From Alphaproteobacteria bacterium (lineage in GTDB: Bacteria > Pseudomonadota > Alphaproteobacteria > SP197): a DNA stretch of 59,277 nucleotides. The DNA lies in assembly GCA_016869675.1 (NCBI GenBank), contig VGDP01000019.1:1-59277 (forward strand), given 5' to 3'. Position 1 is the stretch's first letter. Each line of letters begins with the position of its first letter. Below, in pieces: positions 50,565-59,165 of the stretch. The notes below the pieces were generated by a model that was given only the letters and a program-made list of their open reading frames with translations, ran no database searches and was not told the origin of the DNA. The translations under genes and the position numbers were made by a program.

Positions 50565-51955
50565 TCAGGCGGCCAGGGCCACCAGGTCGACGGGGCCGGG
50601 CAGGCCGGCCACCGTCCGTGACGCCCGTACCTCGGGCATAACGCGCGCGACGAAGCCCTGGCGTTCGGCCAGGTCGAAGGCCTCGCGCTTGGTCAACGCG
50701 GCCACGCGTTCGGCCTTTGTGTTTCTCGAGCTTCGCGGCGGTGTTTACCGTGTTCCCCAGCACGGTGTATTCGAGGCGTGTTTCGTCACCGATGGCGCCG
50801 AAGATGAACGGGCCGGCGGCCACCGCCAGGCCCCCGGCGCGGCACGGCCAGGCCGGCGCGCGTCCGCTCGGCGGCCCCGCGATGACCCTCGGCGAGCACC
50901 GCCTCGGCGGCGCGCAGGGCGTCCGCGGCGTAGGTGGCGCTGGGGCGCATGGCGCCGAACGACACCAGGATGCCGTCGCCCAGGAACTTGTCGATACTGC
51001 CGCCGTGCGCGTGGATGGGCGGCACCACGCGGCCTTGGTATTCGGCCAGCAAGGCGATCAATTCGGCCGGCGTCAGGGTCTCGGCCAGTGGCGTGAAGCC
51101 GCGCAAGTCGATGAACATGGCGGCGGCCTTGCGCAGTTCCGCATCGTCCGGGCGCAAGCCGTGGTCGGCGCGCGTGATGCGGCTGGCCACCTCGGGCGCG
51201 AAGAACCGCGCGAGCTCACCGGCCGAGGCGCGCTCGGCCACCGCGCGGACCAGCGTCTTGCGCGGGCGGGTGATCGCGATCGCCAGGATCGCGGTGACCA
51301 TCAGGATCGAGGCGATCTTGTCGAACTCGGCGCCGATCAGGATGCGCGCCGAGGTCATGTAGGCCACGTAGTCGTGGGTGATCAGCGCCATCATGCCGCC
51401 GGGCATGTCGGCCACCGCGTAGACCAGGAGTGCGAGCCAGCGGGCCGCCGCCGTGGCGCCGGCCAGCACGACGTAGCCGACCTCGAAGCGCAGCGCGCGC
51501 AGCACGATGATGATGAACACGTAAAGCAGCGTCGGCGCCTTCAGGTAGAACGCCGGCTGCTGCTGGTACTGGATGTGGAAGCTCCAGATCGTCAGCATCA
51601 GCACGGCGATGTCGATGACCACCGAGGCCGCCAGGAATGTCCGGCTGAGCGGCCCGCGCAGCGCGAGCCACAGGCGCGCCGCGACGAAGGCGGCGTAGAA
51701 GGCCAGCGTCAACGGCACTGGCTCGAACGGCACGTCAGCAGGAAAGGCCTTGGGCGCCGCGGCGTAGAGGCTGGCGAACGTGGCGATGGCCGCGACCTGG
51801 ACGCAGCCGATGACCACCTCGGCCTAGGCTTGCTCGGTCGCGATCGCCGCGCGCACCCGTGCCGGCAGGTCCATGGGCGCGACCGGGCCGGTCAGGAACG
51901 TCCACAACCGCGCGGCCAGATCGCGCGGCCCCAGGGTCCGTGCGGTCGCGGTCAC
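50565..51955 (-). pseudogene. Membrane-bound adenylate/guanylate cyclase gene, broken
   Basis: The ancestral 462-codon gene coded several N-terminal membrane helices (VVLAGATAAARWLALLVYAV and others) and a class III cyclase domain with both metal-site regions, AAMFIDLRGFTPLAETL and SIDKFLGDGILVSFGA, then FIFGAIGDETRLEYTVLG. Three lesions are seen: a TAG at 51824-51826 between ATEQA and AEVVIGCVQV in the same frame; an extra base in a G run (plus strand C run 50831-50835); and another extra base near 50712-50718. After the last one the C terminus AERVAALTKREAFDLAERQG follows in the third frame to a stop at 50565. The GTG start overlaps the patatin stop as GTGA. Confidence 0.85.
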
Positions 51956-53061
51956 AGGAACTTGTCCATCAGGTCGACGGTGGTCTCGCGGCCGATGCGG
52001 TCGAAGTTGCGCTCGAGCCATTCGTCCGCCGCGTTGCGCCCGATGTCGCGCAGATGGGTCAGGAATTCCCAGTCGGCGTTGAGCTTGCTCGAATAGCCCA
52101 GGTCGCACATGCGCGCCTCGGACTCGATCATGTGCAGGTTCAGCCTGCGGTACTTGTCCGTGTCTAGGTTCTCGGCGTCGATCAGCTTGCGCACGAAGGC
52201 GATGGCGCGCACCTCGCGGTTGAGCGTGGCGTTGAAGCTGATCTCGTTGACCCGGTTCAGGATCTCGGCCGGCGTGCGTGGCACATCCATGCGCTTGATC
52301 GGGTTAATCTGGACGATGACGATGTCGGCGCTGCCACACTTGTAGATCAGCGGGAACAGCGCCGGGTTGCCCATGTAGCCGCCGTCCCAGTACGCCTCGC
52401 CGTCGATCTCGACCGCCTGGAACAGGAACGGCAGGCACGCCGAGGCCAGCAGCGCGTCGACTGACAGGTCGTCGCAGTTGAAGACCTTGACCTTGCCGGT
52501 GCGCACGTTGGTCGCGCACACGAACAGGTTCAACTTGTGGTTGCGGTGCAGCCGGTCGAAGTCGATCTGCTCCTCCAAGATGGGGCGCAGCGGGTTGTAG
52601 TTCGACGGGTTCGCCTGGTAGGGCGACATCAGGCGCGAGAGCATGTCGAACATGACGAACAGCGGCGAGGTATCCATGCTCCAGCCGTTCAGCAGACGGT
52701 CGAACGGCGTGCGCTGGATCGGGCCGAAACGCCCCGCCTCGCTGATGCGGCGCCAGAAGCGAACCAGCCCGGCGCGCGCGCCGTCGCGCCCGCCTTCCGA
52801 GAAGCCCTGCACCAGCACGGCGCCGTTCATCGCGCCGGCGCTGGTGCCGCTGATGCCGTCGAGGGCGATGCGATCGTCCTCGAGCAGCCGATCGAGCACG
52901 CCCCAGGTGAACGCGCCGTGGGCTCCGCCGCCTTGCAGCGCCAGGCTGATGTGCTTGACCTCGACCTTGCGCCGGTCTGGACGATGTGCGGCACTGGCGG
53001 GCTTGGGTGCCTTGGCGCGGCGGGACGTCGAATGTTTGGCGGAAGACGTGGCCACGATCAC
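51952..53061 (-). CDS. Patatin-like phospholipase
   Basis: A 369-residue patatin-domain hydrolase. The oxyanion motif is LALQGGGAHGAFTWGVLDRL, the nucleophile elbow GISGTSAGAMNGAVL, and the catalytic Asp lies in AYWDGGYMGNPALFPLI. The Ser-Asp dyad is complete. The first 35 residues are basic and disordered, with no signal peptide. In alphaproteobacteria a patatin gene often follows bdhA, as here, where it may act on granule or membrane lipid. The start is a GTG at 53061, three bases after the bdhA stop codon; no strong ribosome site is seen. Confidence 0.9.
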   Translation of the reverse strand: MIVATSSAKHSTSRRAKAPKPASAAHRPDRRKVEVKHISLALQGGGAHGAFTWGVLDRLLEDDRIALDGISGTSAGAMNGAVLVQGFSEGGRDGARAGLVRFWRRISEAGRFGPIQRTPFDRLLNGWSMDTSPLFVMFDMLSRLMSPYQANPSNYNPLRPILEEQIDFDRLHRNHKLNLFVCATNVRTGKVKVFNCDDLSVDALLASACLPFLFQAVEIDGEAYWDGGYMGNPALFPLIYKCGSADIVIVQINPIKRMDVPRTPAEILNRVNEISFNATLNREVRAIAFVRKLIDAENLDTDKYRRLNLHMIESEARMCDLGYSSKLNADWEFLTHLRDIGRNAADEWLERNFDRIGRETTVDLMDKFL

Positions 53062-53064
53062 CCC

Positions 53065-53853
53065 CTACTGCGCGGTCCAGCCGCCGTCGACCGGCAACGC
53101 CGTGCCGGTGACGCCGGCGCCGGATTCGCCGCATAGGAACACGATCAGGTCGCCCAGCGCCTCGACCGTGATGAACTGCTTGTTGGGCTGCTTGGCCAGC
53201 AGCACGTTGCGCACAACCTGCTCGCGCGGGATGCCGTGAGCCTTGGCCTGGTCGTCGATCTGCTTGTCGACCAGCGGCGTGTGCACATAGCCCGGGCACA
53301 CCGCGTTGCACGTGATGCCCGCCTCGGCCAGCTCGAGCGCGACGACCTTGGTCAGGCCGACCACGCCGTGCTTGGCCGCCACGTAGGCCGACTTGAACTC
53401 GGACGCGACCAGGCCGTGGGCCGAGGCCAGGTTGACGATGCGGCCCCACTTGCGCGCCTTCATGCCGGGCACGGCGGCCTTGATGGCATGGAACGCCGAC
53501 GAGAGGTTGATCGCGATGATCGCGTCCCACTTGGCCTCGGGGAATTCGTCGACCGGCGCAACAAACTGGATGCCCGCGTTGTTGACCAGGATGTCGACCG
53601 CGCCGAAGGTCTTGGCGGTTTCCTCGACCATGGCGCGCACCTGGTCGGGCTTCGACATGTCGGCGCCCGAATAGGCGACGCGGACACCCGCGTCCTTCGC
53701 CAGGCCGGCGCGGGTCGCCTCAATGGCCTGGGCATCGCCGATACCGTTGAGCATGATGTCGGCGCCGGCCGACGCCAGGGCCCGAGCGATGCCCAGGCCG
53801 ATGCCGCTGGTCGAACCAGTTACGATGGCCGCACGGCCCTTCAGGTTGGTCAT
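53065..53853 (-). CDS. bdhA: 3-Hydroxybutyrate dehydrogenase BdhA
   Basis: A 262-residue SDR that oxidises D-3-hydroxybutyrate to acetoacetate in polyhydroxybutyrate breakdown. Motifs: AIVTGSTSGIGLGIARALA, NNAGIQFVAPVDEFPE, and the catalytic NLASAHGLVASEFKSAYVAAK, with VCPGYVHTPLVDKQIDDQAK downstream; the last two are characteristic of BdhA rather than other SDRs. GGAAGGAAG precedes the ATG. It heads a string with patatin, the broken cyclase and two phasins. The 165 bases upstream to the LysR fragment hold no clear site. Confidence 0.94.
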   Translation of the reverse strand: MTNLKGRAAIVTGSTSGIGLGIARALASAGADIMLNGIGDAQAIEATRAGLAKDAGVRVAYSGADMSKPDQVRAMVEETAKTFGAVDILVNNAGIQFVAPVDEFPEAKWDAIIAINLSSAFHAIKAAVPGMKARKWGRIVNLASAHGLVASEFKSAYVAAKHGVVGLTKVVALELAEAGITCNAVCPGYVHTPLVDKQIDDQAKAHGIPREQVVRNVLLAKQPNKQFITVEALGDLIVFLCGESGAGVTGTALPVDGGWTAQ

Positions 53854-54018
53854 GACTTCCTTCCTCGATCTTAATGGCGTCAGGCGCAGTTTCGTCCGTT
53901 ACACCGCCGTGTCAACGTTCCATTACGATCCTCCGAATTCCGCCGCGTTGCCAATGCCGGTGCCGCACCGAGACGATAGCAGCGGCGCATGGCCCACCGA
54001 TCACGCCGCCGCCCAGTC

Positions 54019-54720
54019 TTAGCGCGTGGCCAAGCGCACGAAGGTGGCCAGCGCCGGCGAATGGCGCCGCTCGGCCACCGTGACCAGCTGAACCTCGCGG
54101 CGCACCTCCGGGTCGACCAGCACGCGTGTCGGCAGTTCCGGGAACAGCACCAGGTACTCGGGCATGAACGAGCAGCCCAGGCCAGCAAGGATCATGCGCT
54201 GGATCCAGTCCTCGCGCTCGGTCTGGTAGATGGTGTTGATGGTGGCGCCGGCGTCGTTCAGGACGCCGCTGAAGTAGTCGGTGAACTCGCACGCTTCACG
54301 TCACAGGTAGGGTTCGCCGTCCACATCGGCGAAGCGCACGGCGTTCATGGATTCGAAACGGTGACTTGGCGGAAAGGCGACCACGTAGCTTTCCTGGTAG
54401 AGCGTGCGTGCCTCGCAGCGGTCGGGCATCGCGGTGGGCAGGCCGACCAGGGCGCAATCGATCTCGCCGGCCATCAGTCGTTCGAGCAGGCGGCCGGGTC
54501 CGTCCTCGCGCACGGTCATGCGCACGCCGGGCGCGGCGCGCCGAAGATCGGCGATCAGGTTGATGACGCGGCGCGAGCCGATGGTGCACATGACACCCAG
54601 GTTGAGCGGCGCGGTCTCCAGCTAGCGCAGCCCTTTGGCCTCGGTCGCCGCGGCCCCGGCATCGTCTCGATCGATCACTGGATCCGCAAGCACTTCCACG
54701 TGGCCGACCGCTAGAGCCAC
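54019..54720 (-). pseudogene. LysR-family regulator gene, truncated and interrupted
   Basis: The effector-binding half of an OxyR-like LysR regulator is readable in one frame: LETAPLNLGVMCTIGSRRVI, GEIDCALVGLPTAMPDRCEA, ESYVVAFPPSHRFESMNAV, then ACEFTDYFSGVLNDAGATIN, and DWIQRMILAGLGCSFMPEYL, ending LATR. A TGA at 54301-54303 interrupts GEPYL and REACEF, and a TAG at 54622-54624 precedes LETAPLN. The N-terminal helix-turn-helix region is missing; upstream, sequence passes into a hairpin and then a truncated recQ. This looks like a deletion followed by further decay. Confidence 0.8.
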
Positions 54721-54741
54721 GCCCAGTCCGTCGCTGCGACA

Positions 54742-54768
54742 CGCCCCCGCGCGACGGTCGCGGGGGCG
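54742..54768. repeat. Inverted repeat at the recQ/LysR junction
   Basis: CGCCCCCGCG and CGCGGGGGCG form a perfect 10-bp stem around a 7-base loop. It lies where homology to RecQ ends and before LysR homology begins. It could be an old terminator, an intergenic repeat, or the footprint that promoted the deletion joining the two gene fragments. Confidence 0.5.
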
Positions 54769-54778
54769 ACAAGGAATC

Positions 54779-55407
54779 CATGGCGATGCGCAAGTTCGGC
54801 CGGTCGAAGCCGAGCACGAATGTGCGCGCGCGGCCGTGGAACAGCTTGTCGGCGATGTCGGCGCGCGTCGCGGGATCGGCCGTGGCGGTGAACGCGACGA
54901 CCTGGCGCACGCCCAACGGTTCGCGCAGCGCACCCAGCCGCAGATGGTCCGGACGGAAGTCGTGGCCCCACTCGGAAACGCAGTGCGCCTCGTCGATGGC
55001 GATACGCCGCACGCCGGCGGGGCGTAGCGTCGCGACGACGCCGGGCACCGCCAGGCGCTCCGGTGCCAAATAGAGCAGGCGCAACCAGCCCTCGGCGACG
55101 GCACGCAGGGAGTCGTCGTTGACGCGCGGATCGTTGGCCGAGGACACCGCCGCCGCCGCGATGCCCAGCGCGTCGAGCTGGCGCACTTGGTCGCGCATCA
55201 GCGCGATCAGCGGCGACACCACCAGGGTCAGGCCATCCTCGACCACCACCGGCAACTGGAAGCAAAGCGACTTGCCGCTGCCGGTCGGCATGATCGCCAG
55301 CACATCGCCGCCGTGAAGGATCTCCTCGACGATGTCCCGCTGGCCGGGCCGAAAATCCTTGATGCCGAAGACTCGGCCAGCGCGCGTCGGACCGCTTTCA
55401 GGTTCAG
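54779..55407 (-). pseudogene. recQ: recQ helicase gene, 5' part only, with a frameshift
   Basis: The first helicase domain of RecQ is present: FGIKDFRPGQRDIVEEIL, the Walker A MPTGSGKSLCFQLPVV, IALMRDQVRQLDALGI, the DEAH box in IDEAHCVSEWGHDFRPD, and AFTATADPATRADIADKL, ending with LGFDRPNLRIAMD. Everything after that (second helicase domain, RQC and HRDC domains, some 350 residues) is missing. The first residues (LNLKAVRRALAE) are in a different frame from FGIKDF, with one base missing near 55371. The start, perhaps a CTG overlapping the pepA stop, is unclear. Confidence 0.85.
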
Positions 55408-56879
55408 CGCCGCCGCCGCTCGCGCCGCCGCGCGAACTGATCCAGCAGCCGCACGCCGAACCCGCTGGCGCCCTTCGGCCCGGTGGGCGGCGCCTTGTAC
55501 AGCAGGTCGACGCCCGCGATGTCCAGGTGCGCCCACGGCACGCCAGCCACGAACTTGCCCAGGAACACGGCGGCGTGCGGCGAGTCCGCGTAGGCGTCGT
55601 CGGGCGCGAACTGGCGCACATCGGCGATGGGCGATTCGAGATTGTCGTCGTAGTCCTGGTGCATCGGCAGGCGCCATAGCTTCTCGCCCTCGGCGGCGCT
55701 GGCGGCCAGCAGCTCGGCCGCCAGCTTTTCGTCGTTGGCGTAGAGCCCGGCGTAGACGCGGCCCAGCCCGGCGATCACCGAATAGGTCAGGGTCGCCAGA
55801 TCGATCATGGACGCCGGCTTGAAGCGCGTCGCTGTGTAGTGGAGCGCGTCCGCCAGCACCAGCCGGCCCTCGGCGTCGGTGTCGATGACCTCGACCGTCA
55901 GCCCGGCCAGGGTGCGCACCACGTCGCCCGGCCGGTAGGACTTTTCCGACGGCATGTTCTCGGCCAGGCCGATCACGCCGACCGCGTTGACCGGCGCCTT
56001 GCGCCCGGCCAGCGCGCGCAGGACGCCGACGACGGCGGCGCCGCCGGCCATGTCGGCCTTCATGTCCTCCATGCCCTCGGCCTTCTTGATGCTGATGCCG
56101 CCCGAATCGAACGTCAGCCCCTTGCCGACGAAGGCAAGCGGCGGTTCGTCGGCGTTCGCCGCGCCGTTCCAGCGCAGGATCAGCACGCGCGGCTCGTAGG
56201 TGCTGCCTTGGGCGACCGCCACCATGGCGCCGAAGCCGAGCGCCTTCAGACGGTCCGGTTCCAGCGCCTCGACATCGACGCCGAGCGGGCTCAGCGCCGC
56301 GCCTGCGCGCGCCACGAACGCCGCCGGGTTCACCACATTGGCGGGCTCGTTGACCAGATCGCGCGCCAGCGCGACGGCTTGCAGCACCGGTTCGCGCGCG
56401 GCCCACGCGCGCCGCGCCGCCGCCGATCGGGGCCCCACCACGGTCAGGCTGTTGACGGCCACCGGGTCCTCGTCGCGCTGGCGCGTGCGGTAGGCGCCGA
56501 ACCGATAGGCGCCGAGCCGCGACCCTTCCAGGAAACGCACGAGCGCGGCACCGTCGCCGTCGAGCGCCACGGCCGCGTCGCTCCAACCCAGACGGCCGAG
56601 TGCGCCCGCCGCGGCGCCACCGGCAACGCGCAGCGCGTCCGCCCCACCGTCGCCCAGCCCGACCAGGACCACGCGCTCGACCGCGTCGACCGCGTCGATC
56701 ACCAGGTCATGGGTCGTGCCCGCCTTGCCGGCGCCCTTCAAGGCGCCCAGCGCGCGCCGAAGCGCGCCGCCCAGCGCCGCGTCCGCCGCCGCCGTCGCGG
56801 GCGGCAGGGTGCCGTCCGCCGCCACCCCAAGGACGCGGGCCGCGCTGGCCGGGGCCCGCGTGGCGAAGGCGATACGCAT
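55404..56879 (-). CDS. pepA: Leucyl aminopeptidase PepA (M17)
   Basis: A 491-residue two-metal aminopeptidase, a housekeeping cytosolic enzyme for peptide turnover that in some bacteria also binds DNA. The C-terminal catalytic domain has LAFVGKGLTFDSGGISIKKA, GMEDMKADMAGGAAVVGVL, AENMPSEKSYRPGDVV, and DTDAEGRLVLADALHYTAT, with Asp where most family members have Asn at the first position of NTDAEGRL. VPWAHLDIAGVDLLYKAPPT lies near the end. It is intact although its neighbours on both sides are decayed. The ATG is the only reasonable start. Confidence 0.92.
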   Translation of the reverse strand: MRIAFATRAPASAARVLGVAADGTLPPATAAADAALGGALRRALGALKGAGKAGTTHDLVIDAVDAVERVVLVGLGDGGADALRVAGGAAAGALGRLGWSDAAVALDGDGAALVRFLEGSRLGAYRFGAYRTRQRDEDPVAVNSLTVVGPRSAAARRAWAAREPVLQAVALARDLVNEPANVVNPAAFVARAGAALSPLGVDVEALEPDRLKALGFGAMVAVAQGSTYEPRVLILRWNGAANADEPPLAFVGKGLTFDSGGISIKKAEGMEDMKADMAGGAAVVGVLRALAGRKAPVNAVGVIGLAENMPSEKSYRPGDVVRTLAGLTVEVIDTDAEGRLVLADALHYTATRFKPASMIDLATLTYSVIAGLGRVYAGLYANDEKLAAELLAASAAEGEKLWRLPMHQDYDDNLESPIADVRQFAPDDAYADSPHAAVFLGKFVAGVPWAHLDIAGVDLLYKAPPTGPKGASGFGVRLLDQFARRRERRRR

Positions 56880-56948
56880 GATGATCCTCCCCTGGAGACG
56901 TCGCGTTCCGCCGGCCCAGTGATCGCCGTCACCGACTGCGGGGACACA

Positions 56949-56963
56949 TTAACGGAACGTTAA
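56949..56963. promoter_or_regulatory. Second TTAA-N7-TTAA palindrome
   Basis: TTAACG-GAA-CGTTAA is a perfect 6-bp inverted repeat and at the same time fits TTAA, seven bases, TTAA, the CtrA box layout also seen near the pilin gene. It lies 70 bases before the pepA ATG, in a short AT-rich patch (ending ACTTAATAG), and about 190 bases before the decayed HTH gene on the other strand. The gap 56880-57151 holds nothing else I can identify. Confidence 0.45.
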
Positions 56964-57151
56964 ACTTAATAGTTGATGAAGATCGCCAGGGCCGTTTCAT
57001 CGCGGAACGGGTGTGCGCGTCGCCGGTGGGCCAAGGCCCCGATCCGGCCGATTCCTGAGCGCCAAGGCGCGTGCCATGGGGCGGCATGGGCGTTGCTACC
57101 GGACCAGGGTGACGGGCCGGCCCGCCCGCCAGCAGCCGAAAGGAGATAGCC

Positions 57152-57481
57152 ACGGCCACCTAGAGAAATTTCGCCGCCCTTAGCGCCGAACTGCTCGGCC
57201 GGTCCGAGATCGCGCCCGCCTTCGCCACCGAGACCCAAGCCACCTTCGAGCCCTACCGGGATTCGCCGCGCATCGCTTGGCGCGAGACGCCACAACCGCC
57301 GGCGCCGCGCGCCCTGACCACGACCCAGGTGGCGGCCTATGTCGGCGTCTCGGTCAAGACCTTTTCCAAGCTGGTGGACAAGGGCCTGTTCGATGCCCCG
57401 GTCATGCTGGCCGACCAGCGCCACTGGGACCGCTGCGCGCTCGACCGCGCCATGGACCGCATGAGCGGCATCGCCCGCTGA
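57152..57481 (+). pseudogene. Small HTH protein gene that lost its start codon
   Basis: A frame of about 110 codons ends at 57481 and contains ALTTTQVAAYVGVSVKTFSK then LVDKGLFDAPVMLADQRHWD, the pattern of MerR/AlpA/excisionase-like winged helix proteins that bind DNA, and before that ELLGRSEIAPAFATETQA. Upstream is a strong ribosome site AAAGGAGA and, at the expected distance, ACG GCC ACC TAG: an ACG where ATG is expected and a TAG three codons later. I infer a former ATG start that mutated. Family and partner are not certain; a mobile-element origin is likely. Confidence 0.6.
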
Positions 57482-57553
57482 TCCACGCACGACACGGGTC
57501 TTAGAAACGACAGGGGCGGGTCATCGACCCACCCCTTCGCTTTGGTGGAACGG

Positions 57554-58312
57554 TCAGTCGCCGGCCTTCCTCATGCCGGCCAGGAGCTGACCGGCGCCCA
57601 TCTGCATCGCGGTGACGTCGTCACCGATGCACGCGAGCCGCAGCCCCCACTTAGCGGCGAAGCGGAACTGCTCGTCGCTGTAGAGGTTCATGCCCCACGG
57701 CTTGCCGCGCTTGTTGGCGGACTTGGCCACCGTGATGATGTCGTCCAGGTCGGCCTTGGAGCCTGAGAACCCGCCGCGGCCGCGCGCCATGCCCAGATCG
57801 AACGGCCCGACGAACAGGCCGTCGACGGTGTCGAGCGCCAGGATCGCGTCGACCTCCTCCAGCGCCTCGACGGTCTCGACCATGGGGAAGCAGCGCACAC
57901 GACGGTTTTCGTCCTTCGCCCAGCCGGGCCACGGCCCACCCCAGTTCCATGACCGTCCGCCGCCGACGCTGCGCGTGCCCGTGGGTGGGTACTTGGCATA
58001 GCCACAGACCTCGCGCGCGTGCGCCAACCCGTCGATGTGCGGGATGATGACGCCATCGGCGCCCGAATCGAGCACGTGCTGGATCGCGATGCGGGTCGGC
58101 GCCATCACCCGTGCCCAGACCTGCAACCCCAGCGCGCGGCCGACCACGATGACCTTGTCGGCCTCGATCTGGGTCCACACGCCGTGTTCCATGTCCATGA
58201 CCAGGGCGCCGTAGCCGCAGCCCTTGGCCACCTCACACGCGGTGATGCTCGGGTTGATGAGCCAGAACGCGTCCAGCCGCCCGCCCGCCGCCTTCGTCTT
58301 GCCCTTCGCCAT
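57554..58312 (-). CDS. HpcH/HpaI-family aldolase
   Basis: A 252-residue class II pyruvate-type aldolase. Motifs: LINPSITACEVAKGCGYGAL, VMDMEHGVWTQIEADKVI, SGADGVIIPHIDGLAHARE, CFPMVETVEALEEVDAILAL, and VDGLFVGPFDLGMARGRGGF, which together hold the metal-binding Glu/Asp and the catalytic His of the family. It cleaves or makes 2-keto-3-deoxy or 4-hydroxy-2-oxo acids; the exact substrate is open. The ATG at 58312 is chosen after GAGAGGG. It is the last intact gene before the mobile-element-rich end of the window. Confidence 0.9.
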   Translation of the reverse strand: MAKGKTKAAGGRLDAFWLINPSITACEVAKGCGYGALVMDMEHGVWTQIEADKVIVVGRALGLQVWARVMAPTRIAIQHVLDSGADGVIIPHIDGLAHAREVCGYAKYPPTGTRSVGGGRSWNWGGPWPGWAKDENRRVRCFPMVETVEALEEVDAILALDTVDGLFVGPFDLGMARGRGGFSGSKADLDDIITVAKSANKRGKPWGMNLYSDEQFRFAAKWGLRLACIGDDVTAMQMGAGQLLAGMRKAGD

Positions 58313-58442
58313 GATGACCCTCTCTTCGCCGGATTGGATCATAGGGGAGTGCGCCGGCCGAGGGAAACGTGCCCGCGCGCACCGGGCCCGACAGGCTCGC
58401 CTCGCGCGGGCCCCTTGTGCTACAGGGAAGGGCGCCTTGTGA

Positions 58443-58892
58443 ATGGGCCGGGGAGACGCTATAGCCTCGGGGTTGTTCGATCTGAGCGGACGGGTCGCGG
58501 CCGTGACCGGCGCGGGCCAGGCATTGGGGCGCGCCATTGCCGGCGCGCTCGCCTAGGCCGGCGCCTGCGTGCTTTGCGGCGCGCGCACCCTGGCCAAGCT
58601 TGAGGCGACGGTCGTGACGATCCGCGCGGCCGGCGGCGAGGAGCCGGCCACGCCCGATGAGGACGGCTTGCGCCGCTTCCTCGAAGGGACGGTGATGCCG
58701 TGGTTCGATGGGCGCAAGAAGTAACTCGTTAACCGCCCGCTGATCCGCAAACAGGCCTTCGGCGAAGCGCTGGACCCCGACAAGCTGGAGCGGCTGGGCC
58801 CCTACGAGGTGCATCTCGACCGCAAGCTCGAACGGATGCTAGCCATGCTGCTGGGCCTCAGGGACCTGCGGGCGGGCGCCGCTCCCGGCTGA
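58443..58892 (+). pseudogene. Chimeric remnant: SDR start joined to unknown gene ends
   Basis: From the ATG the frame reads LFDLSGRVAAVTGAGQALGR, an SDR cofactor motif, but meets a TAG at 58554-58556 and then continues AGACVLCGARTLAKLEATVV. After IRAAGGE the SDR pattern ends and unrelated sequence follows (DGLRRFLEGTVMPWFDGRKK, TAA at 58722-58724, then LIRKQAFGEALDPDKLERL and YEVHLDRKLERMLAMLLGL, ending at 58892). The last part resembles C-terminal helices of transposon-associated hypothetical proteins, with low certainty. Two or more deletions must have made this string. Confidence 0.65.
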
Positions 58893-58934
58893 TCCGTTTG
58901 GCAAAACCGCTAATCGCGGGTCCTGCCGGGGCGA

Positions 58935-59085
58935 TGTGAACCGGCACGGGGATTGACCCCCGATCGGCGCCGAAGGCTGACCCCACCGTGGGTTCCGTAC
59001 GTAGTTCAACCGGCATCCAAACTTCACGATCCGCTTGGGTCACGGTTGGGCGCCGAAAGGGGTCAAACTTCGGTGCTTATTCACA
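58935..59085. mobile_element. IS21-type miniature element with 6-bp target duplication
   Basis: A 151-base element bounded by TGTGAA and TTCACA. Each end carries the stacked subterminal repeats typical of IS21: on the left GATTGACCCC and then CGGCGCCGAAGGCTGACCCC; on the right, read on the other strand, GTTTGACCCC and then TTTCGGCGCCC. The six bases on each side are identical, GGGCGA (58929-58934 and 59086-59091), a target-site duplication of a size IS21 elements make. No istA or istB remains between the ends, so it is non-autonomous, either a deletion derivative or a MITE. Confidence 0.75.
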
Positions 59086-59165
59086 GGGCGATCCCATGCG
59101 GGGATGCTGGGCGCGGGATGCCGCCAGCCCGACCCCGCCCGCCGTCTAATACCAACCTGCATTGA

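Noticed and set aside
50565-51955. Programmed frameshifting in the cyclase gene
   Set aside because: There are two shifts of the same sign plus a nonsense codon and no slippery heptamer with a structured spacer; decay or error is simpler.
37370-58556. Repeated in-frame TAG codons as sign of amber recoding
   Set aside because: Intact genes here (cobW, pilin, molybdenum hydroxylase subunits) end naturally in TAG, and the genes with internal TAG often have frameshifts or deletions too.
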